NCBI RefSeq assembly: GCF_014205135.1
Contig: NZ_JACHMY010000001.1
Location: forward strand, 8,184,001-8,248,000
Reading direction: 5' to 3'
Length of the DNA: 64,000 bases
From: Kribbella italica
GTDB lineage: Bacteria; Actinomycetota; Actinomycetes; Propionibacteriales; Kribbellaceae
Positions 43,187 to 51,958 of this stretch are shown piece after piece. Position numbers and translations under genes: made by a program. The notes below the pieces were generated by a model. The model saw only the letters and a program-made list of their open reading frames with translations, had not been told where the DNA came from and did no database searches. The stretch's first letter is position 1. Each line of letters opens with the position of its first letter.

Positions 43187-43196
43187 CAGTTGATCC

Positions 43197-43925
43197 TCAG
43201 ACGATCTCGCGGGCCCGGAGCAGGTCCGCGTGGTTGTCGATCTCGACCCAGTCGACCTTGCCGATCGGCGCGACGTCGATCCGGAACCCCGCGTCGGCGA
43301 GCACCTGGTACCCGTCCTCGTAGTACAGGTCAGGGTTGTTCTCCCAGGTCTTGCGCAGCGCCGCGGCCAGATCGCCGGCCGCTGCGGGCTCGATCAGCGT
43401 GACGCCGATGTACTCGCCGGTGGCGCTCGCCGGGTCCATCAGCTTGGTGATGCTGCGGACGCCGTGGTCGTCGTGCCAGACCACCTTCATCTCCTCGTCC
43501 GCCAGCGCTTTCTCGGTGTCGAGCGCGAGGATGATGCGGCGATCGCCGCCGCGGGCGGCGAGCAGCGTGTGTTCCACCGAGACCGGATGCACGGTGTCGC
43601 CGTTGACGAGCACGACCCCCTCGGCGAACAGGTCGCGGGCGCACCAGAGCGAGTAGGCGTTGTTCCAGATCTCGGCCTTGTCGTTGTGGACGAGCTGCAG
43701 GCGGACGCCGTACCGGTCCTGCAGGTCGGGGACGCGGGCCTCGATCGCGGCCGCGGCGTACCCGACGACGATCGTGACGTCGGTCAGACCGACCTCGGCG
43801 AAGTTGGCCAGGGTCAGGTCGAGCGGGGTGGTCCGCGCGTCGATCGGAACCAGCGCCTTGGGCACAGTGTCCGTGTACGGACGCAGACGGCGGCCGGCTC
43901 CGGCGGCGAGAACCAGTCCGATCAT
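43197..43925 (-). CDS. NTP-transferase family nucleotidyltransferase (sugar- or choline-phosphate type)
   Basis: The 242-residue enzyme begins MIGLVLAAGAGRRLRPYTDTVPKALVPID, the nucleotide-binding LAAGxGxRLxPxTxxxPK motif of sugar-phosphate nucleotidyltransferases, with GDTVHP metal-binding D later. Its short length and WNNAYSLW pattern (W-N-x-x-x-S-L) fit the phosphocholine cytidylyltransferase-like group (LicC). TACCAT 6 bases upstream marks a leaderless start. A GalE-like epimerase gene diverges from it, so the activated product may feed a cell-surface polymer pathway. Confidence 0.85.
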   Translation of the reverse strand: MIGLVLAAGAGRRLRPYTDTVPKALVPIDARTTPLDLTLANFAEVGLTDVTIVVGYAAAAIEARVPDLQDRYGVRLQLVHNDKAEIWNNAYSLWCARDLFAEGVVLVNGDTVHPVSVEHTLLAARGGDRRIILALDTEKALADEEMKVVWHDDHGVRSITKLMDPASATGEYIGVTLIEPAAAGDLAAALRKTWENNPDLYYEDGYQVLADAGFRIDVAPIGKVDWVEIDNHADLLRAREIV

Positions 43926-43989
43926 TGGCCGATGGTACCGATCCGGGCCTGTTCGGACAGGGCCTCGGCGAACTGGCAGGATGGGCCTC

Positions 43990-44943
43990 ATGACTTGGCT
44001 GGTGACTGGTGGGGCGGGGTACATCGGAGCGCACGTGGTGCGGGCCTTCGCGGCGGACGGCATCGACGTCGTGGTGATCGACGACCTGTCCAGCGGGAAG
44101 CCGGAGTTCCTGGTCGAGGGAGTGCCGTTCGTCGAGGCGAACCTGCTCGACGCGGACGTCGTACGGTCCACCCTGGCCGGCGTCAGTGGTGTGGTGCACC
44201 TGGCCGGCTACAAGTACGCCGGGGTGTCGGTCGAGAAGCCGATGCACACCTACACGCAGAACGTCACCGCGATGGTCTCGCTGCTGAACGCGATGGCCGA
44301 GACCGGCGTCCGCAACATCGTCTTCTCCTCCAGTGCGGGCGTCTACGGCACGCCCGAGGACGAGGTCGTCACCGAGCAGACGACGCCCGACCCGCAGAGC
44401 CCGTACGGCGAGACGAAGCTCATCGGCGAGTGGCTGCTCGCGGACCAGGCGAACGCCGTCGAGCTGAACCACACGTCGCTGCGCTACTTCAACGTGGTCG
44501 GCTCGGGCGACCCGAAGGTGTACGACGCGAGCCCGTACAACCTGTTCCCGATCGTCTGCAACCTGCTCACCCAAGGCAAGGTCCCGAAGATCTACGGCAC
44601 CGACCACCCGACCCCCGACGGCACGTCGGTCAAGGACTACGTCCACGTCGCCGACCTGGCCCGCGCCCACGTCGCCGCCGCCCGCGCCCTGGACTCGGGC
44701 AAGACCCTCGAGCCCGTCTACAACCTGGGCTCCGGCACCGGCACCAGCGTCCGCCAGATCATGGACGCCGCCCGCCGCGTCACCGGCATCGACTTCACCC
44801 CCGGCGAAACTCCCCGCCGCCCGGGCGACCCCTCCCAAATCGTCGCCTCCGGCGAACTCGCCGCCCGCGACCTGGAGTGGAAGAACACCCACACAGTCGA
44901 CGAAATGTTCGCCTCGGCCTGGGCCGCCTGGCCCAAGAACTGA
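43990..44943 (+). CDS. galE: UDP-glucose 4-epimerase-like SDR
   Basis: The 317-residue enzyme has the extended-SDR pattern: VTGGAGYIGAHVVRAF (NAD site), DDLSSGKPEFL, HLAGYKYAGVSVEKP (normally HxAxxKxVxES), SSSAGVYGTPE and SPYGETKL with catalytic Tyr139 and Lys143. It also has YFNVVGSGDP, YGTDHPTPDGTSVKDYVHVADLARAH and YNLGSGTGTSV. These match GalE closely, interconverting UDP-glucose and UDP-galactose. The ATG at 43990 is chosen; 43981 is possible. It diverges from the nucleotidyltransferase gene. Confidence 0.9.
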   Translation: MTWLVTGGAGYIGAHVVRAFAADGIDVVVIDDLSSGKPEFLVEGVPFVEANLLDADVVRSTLAGVSGVVHLAGYKYAGVSVEKPMHTYTQNVTAMVSLLNAMAETGVRNIVFSSSAGVYGTPEDEVVTEQTTPDPQSPYGETKLIGEWLLADQANAVELNHTSLRYFNVVGSGDPKVYDASPYNLFPIVCNLLTQGKVPKIYGTDHPTPDGTSVKDYVHVADLARAHVAAARALDSGKTLEPVYNLGSGTGTSVRQIMDAARRVTGIDFTPGETPRRPGDPSQIVASGELAARDLEWKNTHTVDEMFASAWAAWPKN

Positions 44944-44961
44944 GAACAGAAGAACACTCAG

Positions 44962-44981
44962 GCTCCTTGTAGAACAGGAGC
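44962..44981. terminator. Weak hairpin after galE
   Basis: GCTCCT-8-AGGAGC lies 18 bases after the galE stop and ahead of the convergent small secreted-protein gene. The 6-base arms make it weak. Confidence 0.4.
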
Positions 44982-45037
44982 TTCGGGGATCAGCCGACGG
45001 TGCGCAGGAAGTCTTTCCGGTCGCGGTTCAGGTCGGC

Positions 45038-45394
45038 TCAGCCGTCGCGTTTTTGGATGCCGTGGGCCATGACGATGCCGGCCTGGTGGGTGCTGGTGAC
45101 GCAGAACACGACCGACTCTCCGGTTCGGCTTGGTGCTTTCCAGGCGCCGTACAGGGTTGAGGCGCTCCAGTTGCAGCGGGCCCAGACTCGGTAGGTCCCG
45201 TAGCCGGACGTGCACTTTGCGATCGCCTTCACGCGGCGGTCGACGCTGGTGCTGCAACCGGTTGGCGGCGACGGCTCACGAGCCTCTGCTGGGGACGTGG
45301 TGCCGACCGTCAGGGACAAACTGGTGGCGGCGAGCAGCAGGACCATTGCCGCCGCTCGGTTCGGGATCGACGCACTTCGTACGGGCAACTTCAC
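45038..45394 (-). CDS. Small secreted protein of unknown function
   Basis: GTG 45394 has AAGGAG upstream and yields 118 residues. The N-terminus has a signal peptide (NRAAAMVLLLAATSLSLTVGTTSPAEA), and the mature part has four cysteines in pairs (GCSTSVD, KCTSGYG, RCNWSAS, VFCVTST) likely forming two disulfides. The RVWARCNWSASTLYGAWKAPS wording resembles small actinobacterial secreted proteins without known role. It is monocistronic. Confidence 0.7.
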   Translation of the reverse strand: MKLPVRSASIPNRAAAMVLLLAATSLSLTVGTTSPAEAREPSPPTGCSTSVDRRVKAIAKCTSGYGTYRVWARCNWSASTLYGAWKAPSRTGESVVFCVTSTHQAGIVMAHGIQKRDG

Positions 45395-45485
45395 GAACGC
45401 TCCTTCGTTGGGTCTCGGGCGACGCCAGGCTAGGAACCGGGGCTGTCGTCGTACTGCCCGTACTGCGCCCATACCGCAGGCGTCG

Positions 45486-45854
45486 TCAGGTGCGGTCGTG
45501 GAGGGTGATCTGGTAGCCGTTGGGGTCGGCGAAGGTGAACGTGCGGCCGAAGGGGCCGTCGGTCGGGGTGGAGACGATGGGGTGGCCGTCGGCGGCGAGG
45601 GTGTCGTGGATGGCTTGGACGTCGGTGGCGTGGAGCCAGATGGCGGCGCCGATGCCGGGCTGGGGGACTGACGTCAGATCGGTGCCGGGGACGATCTCGC
45701 GGAGGGCGAAGGCGATCGGCTTGGTGTCGAAGACGACGGCGTGGGGTGGGCCGGCGGGGTTGCGGACCAGGCCCAGGTACTGCTCGTAGAAGGCCTGTGA
45801 GGCGGCGAGGTCGTGGGCTTGCAGGGAGATGAAGTCGGGGCCGGTGACGGGCAT
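45486..45854 (-). CDS. VOC family protein (glyoxalase/dioxygenase fold)
   Basis: The 122-residue protein has a VOC/glyoxalase fold: PDFISLQAHDLAASQAFYEQYLGLVRNP at the start, IAFALREIVPG in the middle, and FGRTFTFADPNGYQITLHD (metal-ligand-type D-P-x-G-Y-x-x-x-L) at the end. It may bind or inactivate a small toxic molecule. It diverges from a MarR gene across two TGTCAG-N4-CTGACA operators, so it is the likely regulated target. Confidence 0.9.
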   Translation of the reverse strand: MPVTGPDFISLQAHDLAASQAFYEQYLGLVRNPAGPPHAVVFDTKPIAFALREIVPGTDLTSVPQPGIGAAIWLHATDVQAIHDTLAADGHPIVSTPTDGPFGRTFTFADPNGYQITLHDRT

Positions 45855-45879
45855 CAGGGTGCTCCTTCGATGGGTTTTG

Positions 45880-45923
45880 TGTCAGTTTTCTGACATGGCT
45901 CAAGCTATGTCAGAATACTGACA
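45880..45923. promoter_or_regulatory. Two MarR operators between VOC and marR genes
   Basis: TGTCAG-tttt-CTGACA (45880-45895) and TGTCAG-aata-CTGACA (45908-45923) are both perfect, with centres 28 bp apart. The second overlaps the marR ATG (45923), so it would block its own transcription. Identical half-sites indicate a single regulator. Confidence 0.9.
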
Positions 45924-46375
45924 TGAGTCAAGACGGGGTCGACCTGCAGACGTCGCTGGGCTATCTGCTGAAGGAGGCGTCGAGCGCCTTGCGGACGGCG
46001 ATGGAGGAGGTGTTGCGGCCACTCGGGATGAGCATCACGCACTACTCCTGCCTCGAGCTGCTGGCGCAGCGGCCGGGGTTGTCGAACTCCGAGCTCGCGC
46101 GGGGTGCGTTCGTGACCCGGCAGTCGATGAACGTGCTGCTCCAGGCCCTGGAACGCGACGGCTCCGTGACCAGGCCCGCGCAGGCGCCGGTCGGGAAGGT
46201 GCTTCCTACGGAACTCACGCCGAGCGGTCGAGCGAGTCTCGAGAAGGCGAGCGCAGCAGTGCGGTCTGTGGAGATGAGGATGCTGTCGGGGCTCAGCGAG
46301 AGCGAGCGGGCGGGCGCGTTCCGGATTCTGCAGAGCATGATCTACTCCCTGCGCGAGGGGGAGGACCATGACTGA
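45923..46375 (+). CDS. MarR family transcriptional regulator
   Basis: The 150-residue winged-helix protein has MSITHYSCLELLAQRPGLSNSELARGAFVTRQSMNVLLQALERDGSVTRPAQAPVGKVLPTELTPSGRASLEKA, with the DNA-binding helix around SNSELARGAFVTRQSMNVLL. The wing contains no D-R-R-x-x typical sequence but PAQAPVGKVLPTELT. It likely represses itself and the VOC gene via the two operators. The next gene starts 8 bases before its stop. Confidence 0.92.
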   Translation: MSQDGVDLQTSLGYLLKEASSALRTAMEEVLRPLGMSITHYSCLELLAQRPGLSNSELARGAFVTRQSMNVLLQALERDGSVTRPAQAPVGKVLPTELTPSGRASLEKASAAVRSVEMRMLSGLSESERAGAFRILQSMIYSLREGEDHD

Positions 46376-46748
46376 CGGACAGCTGAGCGGCCATCAGCCC
46401 GACGGCCCGGCTGGGCCGTGGCGGGCGATCGGCTCGCCAGAGGCGAGCCCGCGGTGCCCGTGCGGAGTTCCGGTCGAGCAGCCTTGGCGAACGCGCGACC
46501 GGGCCTACAGTCCGGCGTCCTTCATCGGCGGGCTGTTCTGGTACGCCGTACTGGCGGTCGCCCTGATCGCCGGTTTCAGTCCGTTCAGCTGGATTCTTGC
46601 GAGTGTGCTGGGTGGAGTGTTGCTTGGATCGCTTGTGCTGCAAGCGATTCGGCGTCACCGGGGCTTCTGCTGGTTGGTCCGAAGCTTGTGGTTCGGCGTC
46701 GCCACTCCGGGTTTGCCGGTGCGAGTGGTGTCTGCGTTCAGCGCTTGA
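46368..46748 (+). CDS. Small membrane protein of unknown function
   Basis: The 126-residue protein starts within the MarR gene, with GGGGGAGG just before ATG 46368. It has a Pro-rich N-terminus with a CPCG pair, then two hydrophobic segments (IGGLFWYAVLAVALIAGFSPFSWILASVLGGVLLGSLVLQAI). Its GC content falls slightly in the second half. The operon context with the MarR regulator suggests control by the same ligand. Its last 11 bases overlap the convergent methyltransferase gene. No family was recognised. Confidence 0.6.
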   Translation: MTDGQLSGHQPDGPAGPWRAIGSPEASPRCPCGVPVEQPWRTRDRAYSPASFIGGLFWYAVLAVALIAGFSPFSWILASVLGGVLLGSLVLQAIRRHRGFCWLVRSLWFGVATPGLPVRVVSAFSA

Positions 46749-47484
46749 CGGCGTCGAAGCAGGCGGCGGGGATCGTCAGCGTCAGCTCGCCGCGGCGGTT
46801 GAGGTCTTGTTCGACCGCCGACAGGTCGTCGGCGAGGTCCAGCCAGCCGTCGAGGAAGCCGAGGCGGATGAAGTAGTGGTTCAGCAGGGCGGTGCCGTCG
46901 GCGAAGCGCCAGGTGAACTCGGTCTGGTCGACGCTCGCCTCGAAACCCGCCGACCGCAGTAGCTCCAGCGTCCCGTCGATCGTCGCGCGGTGGGCGAGGT
47001 GTTCGTCCAGCGCCTGCTGGTCGACGTGGTCGCGCAGTACGTCGTAGAACTCCTGCATGTGCCCGGCCAGGTTGGTGCTGATCAGCAGGTGCCCACCCGG
47101 TCGCAGGACACGGCGGCACTCGGCCAGTACGACGGAGGCGTTGGCGAAGTTGTTGATGCCCAGGTTGGAGACCACGACGTCGACCGACTCGTCGGGCAGG
47201 TCCAGGGACGCCGCGTCCGAGACGACCAGTTCGACGTCGGTCAGGCCGAGGTACTCGACCTTGCGGCGCAGTACGTCCATCGCGTCGGCCCAGGGGTCGA
47301 CGGCGATCACCCGCGCGGCCGAGCGCTGGGCGAGCTCGATGGTGAGGAAGCCGGTGCCGGCGCCGATGTCCAGGATCGTCTGACCGCGCCGCAGCGGGAC
47401 GCGGTCGAGGATCAACTGGCCGAACGGCGCCGACCACAGCGGCAGTTCGTCGTACTGGTCGGCGACTTCGCGCGTGAGCTCCAC
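46738..47484 (-). CDS. Class I SAM-dependent methyltransferase
   Basis: The 248-residue enzyme starts at GTG 47484, with TAACGT 6 bases upstream. It contains motif I ILDIGAGTGFLTIELAQRSAARVIAVDPW, VDVVVSNLGINNFANASVVLAECRRVLRPGGHLLISTNLAGHM, then a C-terminal part for substrate binding. It looks like the UbiE/Methyltransf_11 family. The substrate is unknown; it is monocistronic. Confidence 0.88.
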   Translation of the reverse strand: MELTREVADQYDELPLWSAPFGQLILDRVPLRRGQTILDIGAGTGFLTIELAQRSAARVIAVDPWADAMDVLRRKVEYLGLTDVELVVSDAASLDLPDESVDVVVSNLGINNFANASVVLAECRRVLRPGGHLLISTNLAGHMQEFYDVLRDHVDQQALDEHLAHRATIDGTLELLRSAGFEASVDQTEFTWRFADGTALLNHYFIRLGFLDGWLDLADDLSAVEQDLNRRGELTLTIPAACFDAVKR

Positions 47485-47493
47485 CCGAACACG

Positions 47494-50400
47494 TTAACCA
47501 CCGGCGGGGTGCAGCTTGACCTCGGCGATGGACAGCGGGGCGGACCGGGACTCGAGTTGGATGCGGACGTAGCGGGCGGTGGTGTCGAGATCCAGGAGGG
47601 AAGGCGAGCCGGCCGCTGCGGTTTGGCGGACGGCGGTGACGCCGGGGGTGTTGCGGGCTTCTTCCAAGCCCGACGCCGTGATGGGGGACTCCGACGTGAG
47701 GATCCAGTAGTTGCTGAGGCGGTCGGAGCAGCAGTCGGTGCGGTTGTAGAGGGCCAACTGGGAAAGGGCCTCGGGCCGGCCGAGGTCTACCTGCCACCAG
47801 GCTTCGGTGGACGGCTCGGCGGTGTGGGTGACGGAGTTGTCGCCCCAGCTACCGCTGGTGTTGCCGTCGACTGCTCGGGAGGCCTCGGCGCTGTGGGCCG
47901 TGGTGCTTTGGGTGGCGGGTTTGCCTCGGGCGAGGTTGACGCGCCACAAGCCGGTGCCGGCGCGGCCGGTGACAGTGCCGTCTCGGCTGGTGTGGGAGGC
48001 GGTGAGGGTGAAGTCTCCTTCGCCGGAGGCCATCGTGGGGGTGACGGTGAAGGTCGTGGTGAAGGGCTTGCCTGGTTTCACGGCGGGGGTCTGCACAGGA
48101 GGCGAGACCGCCCAGCCGTCCGGGGCGGTGAGCTTCAGGTTGCCTGGGGCAAGGGTGCCGGTGACCGAGGCTGTGACCTCGACGGGTTGGAGCGAAACAG
48201 CGGCAGGGGCTGTGAGCTGGAGCTGGGACTTGGAGTGGACGGTGTAGGTGCGTCCGCCAAGCGCGTCGAAGGTGATGGTGTCGGCGCCCGTGCGCTGGTA
48301 CTTGACCGCCCGGCCGTGCGGGTCGGTCACCGTGAACGGCCCGGCAAAGATCTTGTTGCGCAGGGCAACCTTGCCCGGCCGGTCCGGGCGGATCCGGATC
48401 TCGGACGCCGTACCGGACTGCCAGGTCGCGCCGACCGTGATCGCGCCGCGCGCCCGCAGGCCGTCGTACGAGCCCTTGCCGGCCCAGGAATCCGGGAGTG
48501 CCGGCAGGACGTCGGCCACCCCGGTGTGGCTCTGCAGCAGCATCTCGGCGACGCCGGCGGTGGCGCCGAAGTTGCCGTCGATCTGGAACGGCGGGTGGGT
48601 GTCCCACAGGTTCTTCAGCGTGCTGGTCTTCAGCTGTTCGGACAGCATCTTGTGCGAGTGGTTGCCGTCCAGCAGCCGGGCCCAGAAGTTGATCTTCCAG
48701 GCCTTGCTCCACCCGGTGCCGCCGTCGCCGCGACCCTCCAGGGTCTTCACGGCCGCCGCGGCCAGATCAGGGCGTTCAGAAGGGATGATCTGTCGCCCGG
48801 GGTGCAGCCCGAAGAGCTGCGACGTGTGCCGGTGCTGGTCGGTCGGGTCGTCCCAGTCCTCCTTCCACTCCTGCAGCTGCCCCCAGGATCCGACCTTCGT
48901 TCCCGGGTCGAGCCGCTGCAGCACCGAGGCAAGCTGCGCCCGGTACGCCGAAGACTCCCCGACGAGCGGCGCCGCCTCGGACAGGTTGGTGAACAGGTCC
49001 CACACGATCTGCTGCGGCATCGCGGCGCCGGCCGAGTAGTCGCCGTGCTCGGGGGAGAAGCTCGGGCTGACCACCAGCTTCCCGTCGCGCGGATCGACCT
49101 GCAGCTCGTCGATCCAGAACGCGGCCAGCTCCTTCATCAGCGGGTACGCCCGCTCCTTCAGGAACCGCTTGTCCTGCGTGAACCGATAGTGCTCCCAGTA
49201 GTGCTGCGCGAGCCAGCCGCCCGCGTCCGGCATCCAGAACGCGAGCGGGTACCCGATCACGCCGGTGAAGCCGAACGGATTCGTCTGGCTGTGCACCACC
49301 CAGCCGTCGGCCCCGAACATCTCGCGAGCCGTCACCCGTCCGGGCGGGACGAGCGCGTCGACGAAGTCGAACAGCGGCGCCGTCGTCTCGCTCAGGTTCG
49401 TGGTCTCGGCCGGCCAGTAGTTCATCTGCAGGTTGATGTTGACGTGGTAGTCCGAGCGCCACGGCGGGGTCGTCGACTGGTTCCAGACACCCTGCAGGTT
49501 CGCGGGCAGCGGCGAGTTTCCGCGCGACGACGCGATCAGCAGGTACCGCCCGTACTGGAAGAACAGCGTCTCCAGCGCCTTCCGCGCCTCGGGCGTCGCC
49601 GTCCCCTGCTGGTACTGCGCGAGCAGTTCGTCGGTCGGCACGTCGGGCATCACCTGGCCGAGGTCCAGGTCGACCCGGTCGAAGAGCTTACGGTGATCGG
49701 CGAAGTGCCGAGCCTTCAGTACGCCGTACGGAAGCTTGCTCGCGGCATCGACCCGGCTCGTCACGCCGGCGTGCGGATCCTTGCCCCGGTACGTCGGGTA
49801 GACGTCGGAGTAGTCGGTCCCCGAGCTCATCACCAGGACTGCGGAGTCGGCACCCGCGACGGTCACGCTCCCGTCGGCGTTGTCGGTCCGCGTCCCGCCG
49901 GTGGTGAGCACCTGCGCCTGCAGCTCGTACCGAAGGCCGTTGTCGAGCAGCGCGCCCTTGACGGTGATCCGGCCGCGTTGCGCGGTCCCCGTCAGGGTGC
50001 GATTCGCCTCGCCGGTGAGGCGCGCGGTGAAGCCGACCTGGCCGCGCCGGTCGGCGCCGATCCGCGCGACGATCACGTTGCCGGGCGCGCTGGCGAAGTA
50101 CTCGCGGCTGTGGCGGACGCCGTCGACGGCGTACTGGACGCCGGCCAGCGAGTTCTCGATGTCGAGGTGCCTGCGGTACGCCGTCGCAGAGCCGCTGTGC
50201 TGCATGGCGAGCTTCAGGTCGAGCAGCGGTTGGTAGTCACCGAAGCCGATCTCGTTCTGGGCCAGCATGTTCGTGGCGACGTCGGGCGCGACCCTGAGGT
50301 CGCGGTTGATCATCGTGCGGAGGTCGGTCAGCGCGTTCGGCCGCGGCGTCCGCCAGTTGCCGAAGTCGTAGCCCTGCTGGGCGCCGGGCCCGCCGGTCCA

Positions 50401-50640
50401 CAGCGTCTTCTCGTTCAGCTGCAGGTGCTCGGTCGCGGTGTCACCGAACACCATCGCGCCACTCGCGCCGTTGCCGATCGGCAGCGCCTCGGACTCCCAG
50501 TCGGTCGCGGGCGCGGTGTACCAGAGCGCCAGCTCGCCCGGGCTTCGCGGCGGTGGCACCGCATCGGATCGCTCGGGCGGCACGGTCAGACCCGCCATCA
50601 GAGTGGCCGCAGCGAGTAGGGCGAAACCAGCTGTGCGCAT
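47494..50640 (-). CDS. Secreted GH95 family glycosidase (alpha-L-fucosidase type)
   Basis: The 1,048-residue protein begins at ATG 50640, with GGGGG upstream; residues 1-31 are a signal peptide. The N-terminal GH95 domain reads ELALWYTAPATDWESEALPIGNGASGAMVFGD, NEKTLWTGGP and the catalytic region VWNQSTTPPWRSDYHVNINLQMNYWPAETTNLSE (paired Asn as in GH95 enzymes), SFSPEHGDYSAG, HRHTSQLFGLHPG and FQIDGNFGATAGVAEMLLQS (Asp of the catalytic base region). A NEW3-like domain (about 810-890) and a C-terminal F5/8 type C carbohydrate-binding domain (about 900-1048) follow. It likely removes alpha-1,2-linked fucose or galactose from plant or host glycans. Confidence 0.92.
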   Translation of the reverse strand: MRTAGFALLAAATLMAGLTVPPERSDAVPPPRSPGELALWYTAPATDWESEALPIGNGASGAMVFGDTATEHLQLNEKTLWTGGPGAQQGYDFGNWRTPRPNALTDLRTMINRDLRVAPDVATNMLAQNEIGFGDYQPLLDLKLAMQHSGSATAYRRHLDIENSLAGVQYAVDGVRHSREYFASAPGNVIVARIGADRRGQVGFTARLTGEANRTLTGTAQRGRITVKGALLDNGLRYELQAQVLTTGGTRTDNADGSVTVAGADSAVLVMSSGTDYSDVYPTYRGKDPHAGVTSRVDAASKLPYGVLKARHFADHRKLFDRVDLDLGQVMPDVPTDELLAQYQQGTATPEARKALETLFFQYGRYLLIASSRGNSPLPANLQGVWNQSTTPPWRSDYHVNINLQMNYWPAETTNLSETTAPLFDFVDALVPPGRVTAREMFGADGWVVHSQTNPFGFTGVIGYPLAFWMPDAGGWLAQHYWEHYRFTQDKRFLKERAYPLMKELAAFWIDELQVDPRDGKLVVSPSFSPEHGDYSAGAAMPQQIVWDLFTNLSEAAPLVGESSAYRAQLASVLQRLDPGTKVGSWGQLQEWKEDWDDPTDQHRHTSQLFGLHPGRQIIPSERPDLAAAAVKTLEGRGDGGTGWSKAWKINFWARLLDGNHSHKMLSEQLKTSTLKNLWDTHPPFQIDGNFGATAGVAEMLLQSHTGVADVLPALPDSWAGKGSYDGLRARGAITVGATWQSGTASEIRIRPDRPGKVALRNKIFAGPFTVTDPHGRAVKYQRTGADTITFDALGGRTYTVHSKSQLQLTAPAAVSLQPVEVTASVTGTLAPGNLKLTAPDGWAVSPPVQTPAVKPGKPFTTTFTVTPTMASGEGDFTLTASHTSRDGTVTGRAGTGLWRVNLARGKPATQSTTAHSAEASRAVDGNTSGSWGDNSVTHTAEPSTEAWWQVDLGRPEALSQLALYNRTDCCSDRLSNYWILTSESPITASGLEEARNTPGVTAVRQTAAAGSPSLLDLDTTARYVRIQLESRSAPLSIAEVKLHPAGG

Positions 50641-50732
50641 CCGAGCCCCCACAGAGATCCGATGAATTCCGCACAGCGTAGGCGGGCAGTCACAGGCTGT
50701 CTACAGGTCGACTCCATGGTTCATAGGATCTC

Positions 50733-51950
50733 TTACCGGATCAGGGCCTCCGCGATCAGGTGGCCGACCTGGTCCAGCTCGAGCAGGAAGCCGTCGTGGC
50801 CGTAAGGGGACTTGACCAGGTGCAGGGGGACGTCGGCGGCCTCGGCGAGTTCGGTGGAGAGGCGGGCCGGGTAGAGGCGGTCGGAGTCGACGGCGGCGAC
50901 GACGAGTTTGGCGTGGAGGTTGCTGAGGGGGCTGGCGCGGTCGCGGGTGATGTCGTGGGAGTTCATCGCGCCCGTCAGTACGACGTACGAGCCGGCATCG
51001 AAGCGGCCGGCCAGTTTGGTGGCGTGGTGGTCGAGGTAGGACTCGACCGCGAATCGCCCGTCGCCTTGGGGATTGCGGCCGAAGCGCGTGGCCAGCTCGT
51101 ACTCGGACCGGTAGGTCACGTGCGCGATCCGGCGGGCGATGCCGAGTCCTGCGACCGGTGCCTCGCCGGTGGCGTAGTAGTCGCCGCCGTGCCAGTGCGG
51201 GTCGGACTCGATCGCGGCGAGCTGCGGCGCGCACCAGGCGATCTGCTCGGCCGTGGCATAGCCGGTCGATGCCAGGACGACGGCCGTCGCGACCCTCGAC
51301 GGATAGAGCAGAGGCCATTCCAGTGCACGCATCCCGCCCATCGAGCCGCCGATCACCGCGGCCCAACGGTCGATGCCGAGCTGGTCGGCGAGCGCGGCCT
51401 CGGCGGCGACCTGGTCGCGAATCGTGATCGCCGGGAAGCGGCTGCCCCAGGCCCGGCCGTCGGGCGCTTCCGACGAAGGCCCGGTCGTGCCCTGACACCC
51501 GCCGAGCACGTTGGCCGCGACGACGTACCAGTCCTCAGGATTCAGGTACGCCGGGATCAACCCGTCCCACCAGCCCGGCGTCGGCTGCCCCGGACCGGCC
51601 GGGCCGACCACATGCGCATCCCCGGTCAGCGCGTGGCAGATCAGCACGGCGTTGTCGCCGGCCGCGTTCAGCCGGCCCCAGGTCTCGTATGCGATCGTCA
51701 CGCCGGGCAGCGTTCCGCCGTACTCCAGCGGCAGCTCGCCGACGCTCACGAACTGCCGCGCGCCGACAGGATCGCCCACCCGCCATCCACCGGCCACCTG
51801 ACCTGATGGATGCACGGCACCTCGCACCGCGGTGCCGCCGTCCCGGGCACCGGTGAGTCCGCCTTCGCCGGCATCCCGCCCCCGGGTGCCGCCGGCCTGC
51901 TCTCCGGTGATCCGCTCCCTGACGGGCGCGGGTGGACGATCCTGGTTCAT
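50733..51950 (-). CDS. metX: Homoserine O-acetyltransferase
   Basis: The 405-residue enzyme has the MetX hydrolase-like fold: LPLEYGGTLPGVTIAYETWGRLNAAGDNAVLICHALTGDAHV, GWWDGLIPAYLNPEDWYVVAANVLGGCQGTTGPSS, nucleophile Ser203 in IGGSMGGMRAL, and the Asp/His of the triad in VDSDRLYP and YGHDGFLLE. It acetylates homoserine for methionine synthesis. The first about 55 residues are a low-complexity extension that may be an over-long start. It starts 8 bases after the metY stop, so metY and metX are an operon. Confidence 0.95.
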   Translation of the reverse strand: MNQDRPPAPVRERITGEQAGGTRGRDAGEGGLTGARDGGTAVRGAVHPSGQVAGGWRVGDPVGARQFVSVGELPLEYGGTLPGVTIAYETWGRLNAAGDNAVLICHALTGDAHVVGPAGPGQPTPGWWDGLIPAYLNPEDWYVVAANVLGGCQGTTGPSSEAPDGRAWGSRFPAITIRDQVAAEAALADQLGIDRWAAVIGGSMGGMRALEWPLLYPSRVATAVVLASTGYATAEQIAWCAPQLAAIESDPHWHGGDYYATGEAPVAGLGIARRIAHVTYRSEYELATRFGRNPQGDGRFAVESYLDHHATKLAGRFDAGSYVVLTGAMNSHDITRDRASPLSNLHAKLVVAAVDSDRLYPARLSTELAEAADVPLHLVKSPYGHDGFLLELDQVGHLIAEALIR

Positions 51951-51958
51951 GGACGCCG

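Noticed and set aside
43230..44972. A 580-residue + strand open frame spanning the nucleotidyltransferase and galE genes
   Set aside because: It covers one gene in antisense and the other out of frame; the two real genes have complete motifs and clear start signals.
46990..50619. A 1,209-residue open frame on the + strand
   Set aside because: It runs antisense to the complete GH95 gene and reads as low-complexity G/R/V/L sequence, as expected from the third positions of high-GC codons.
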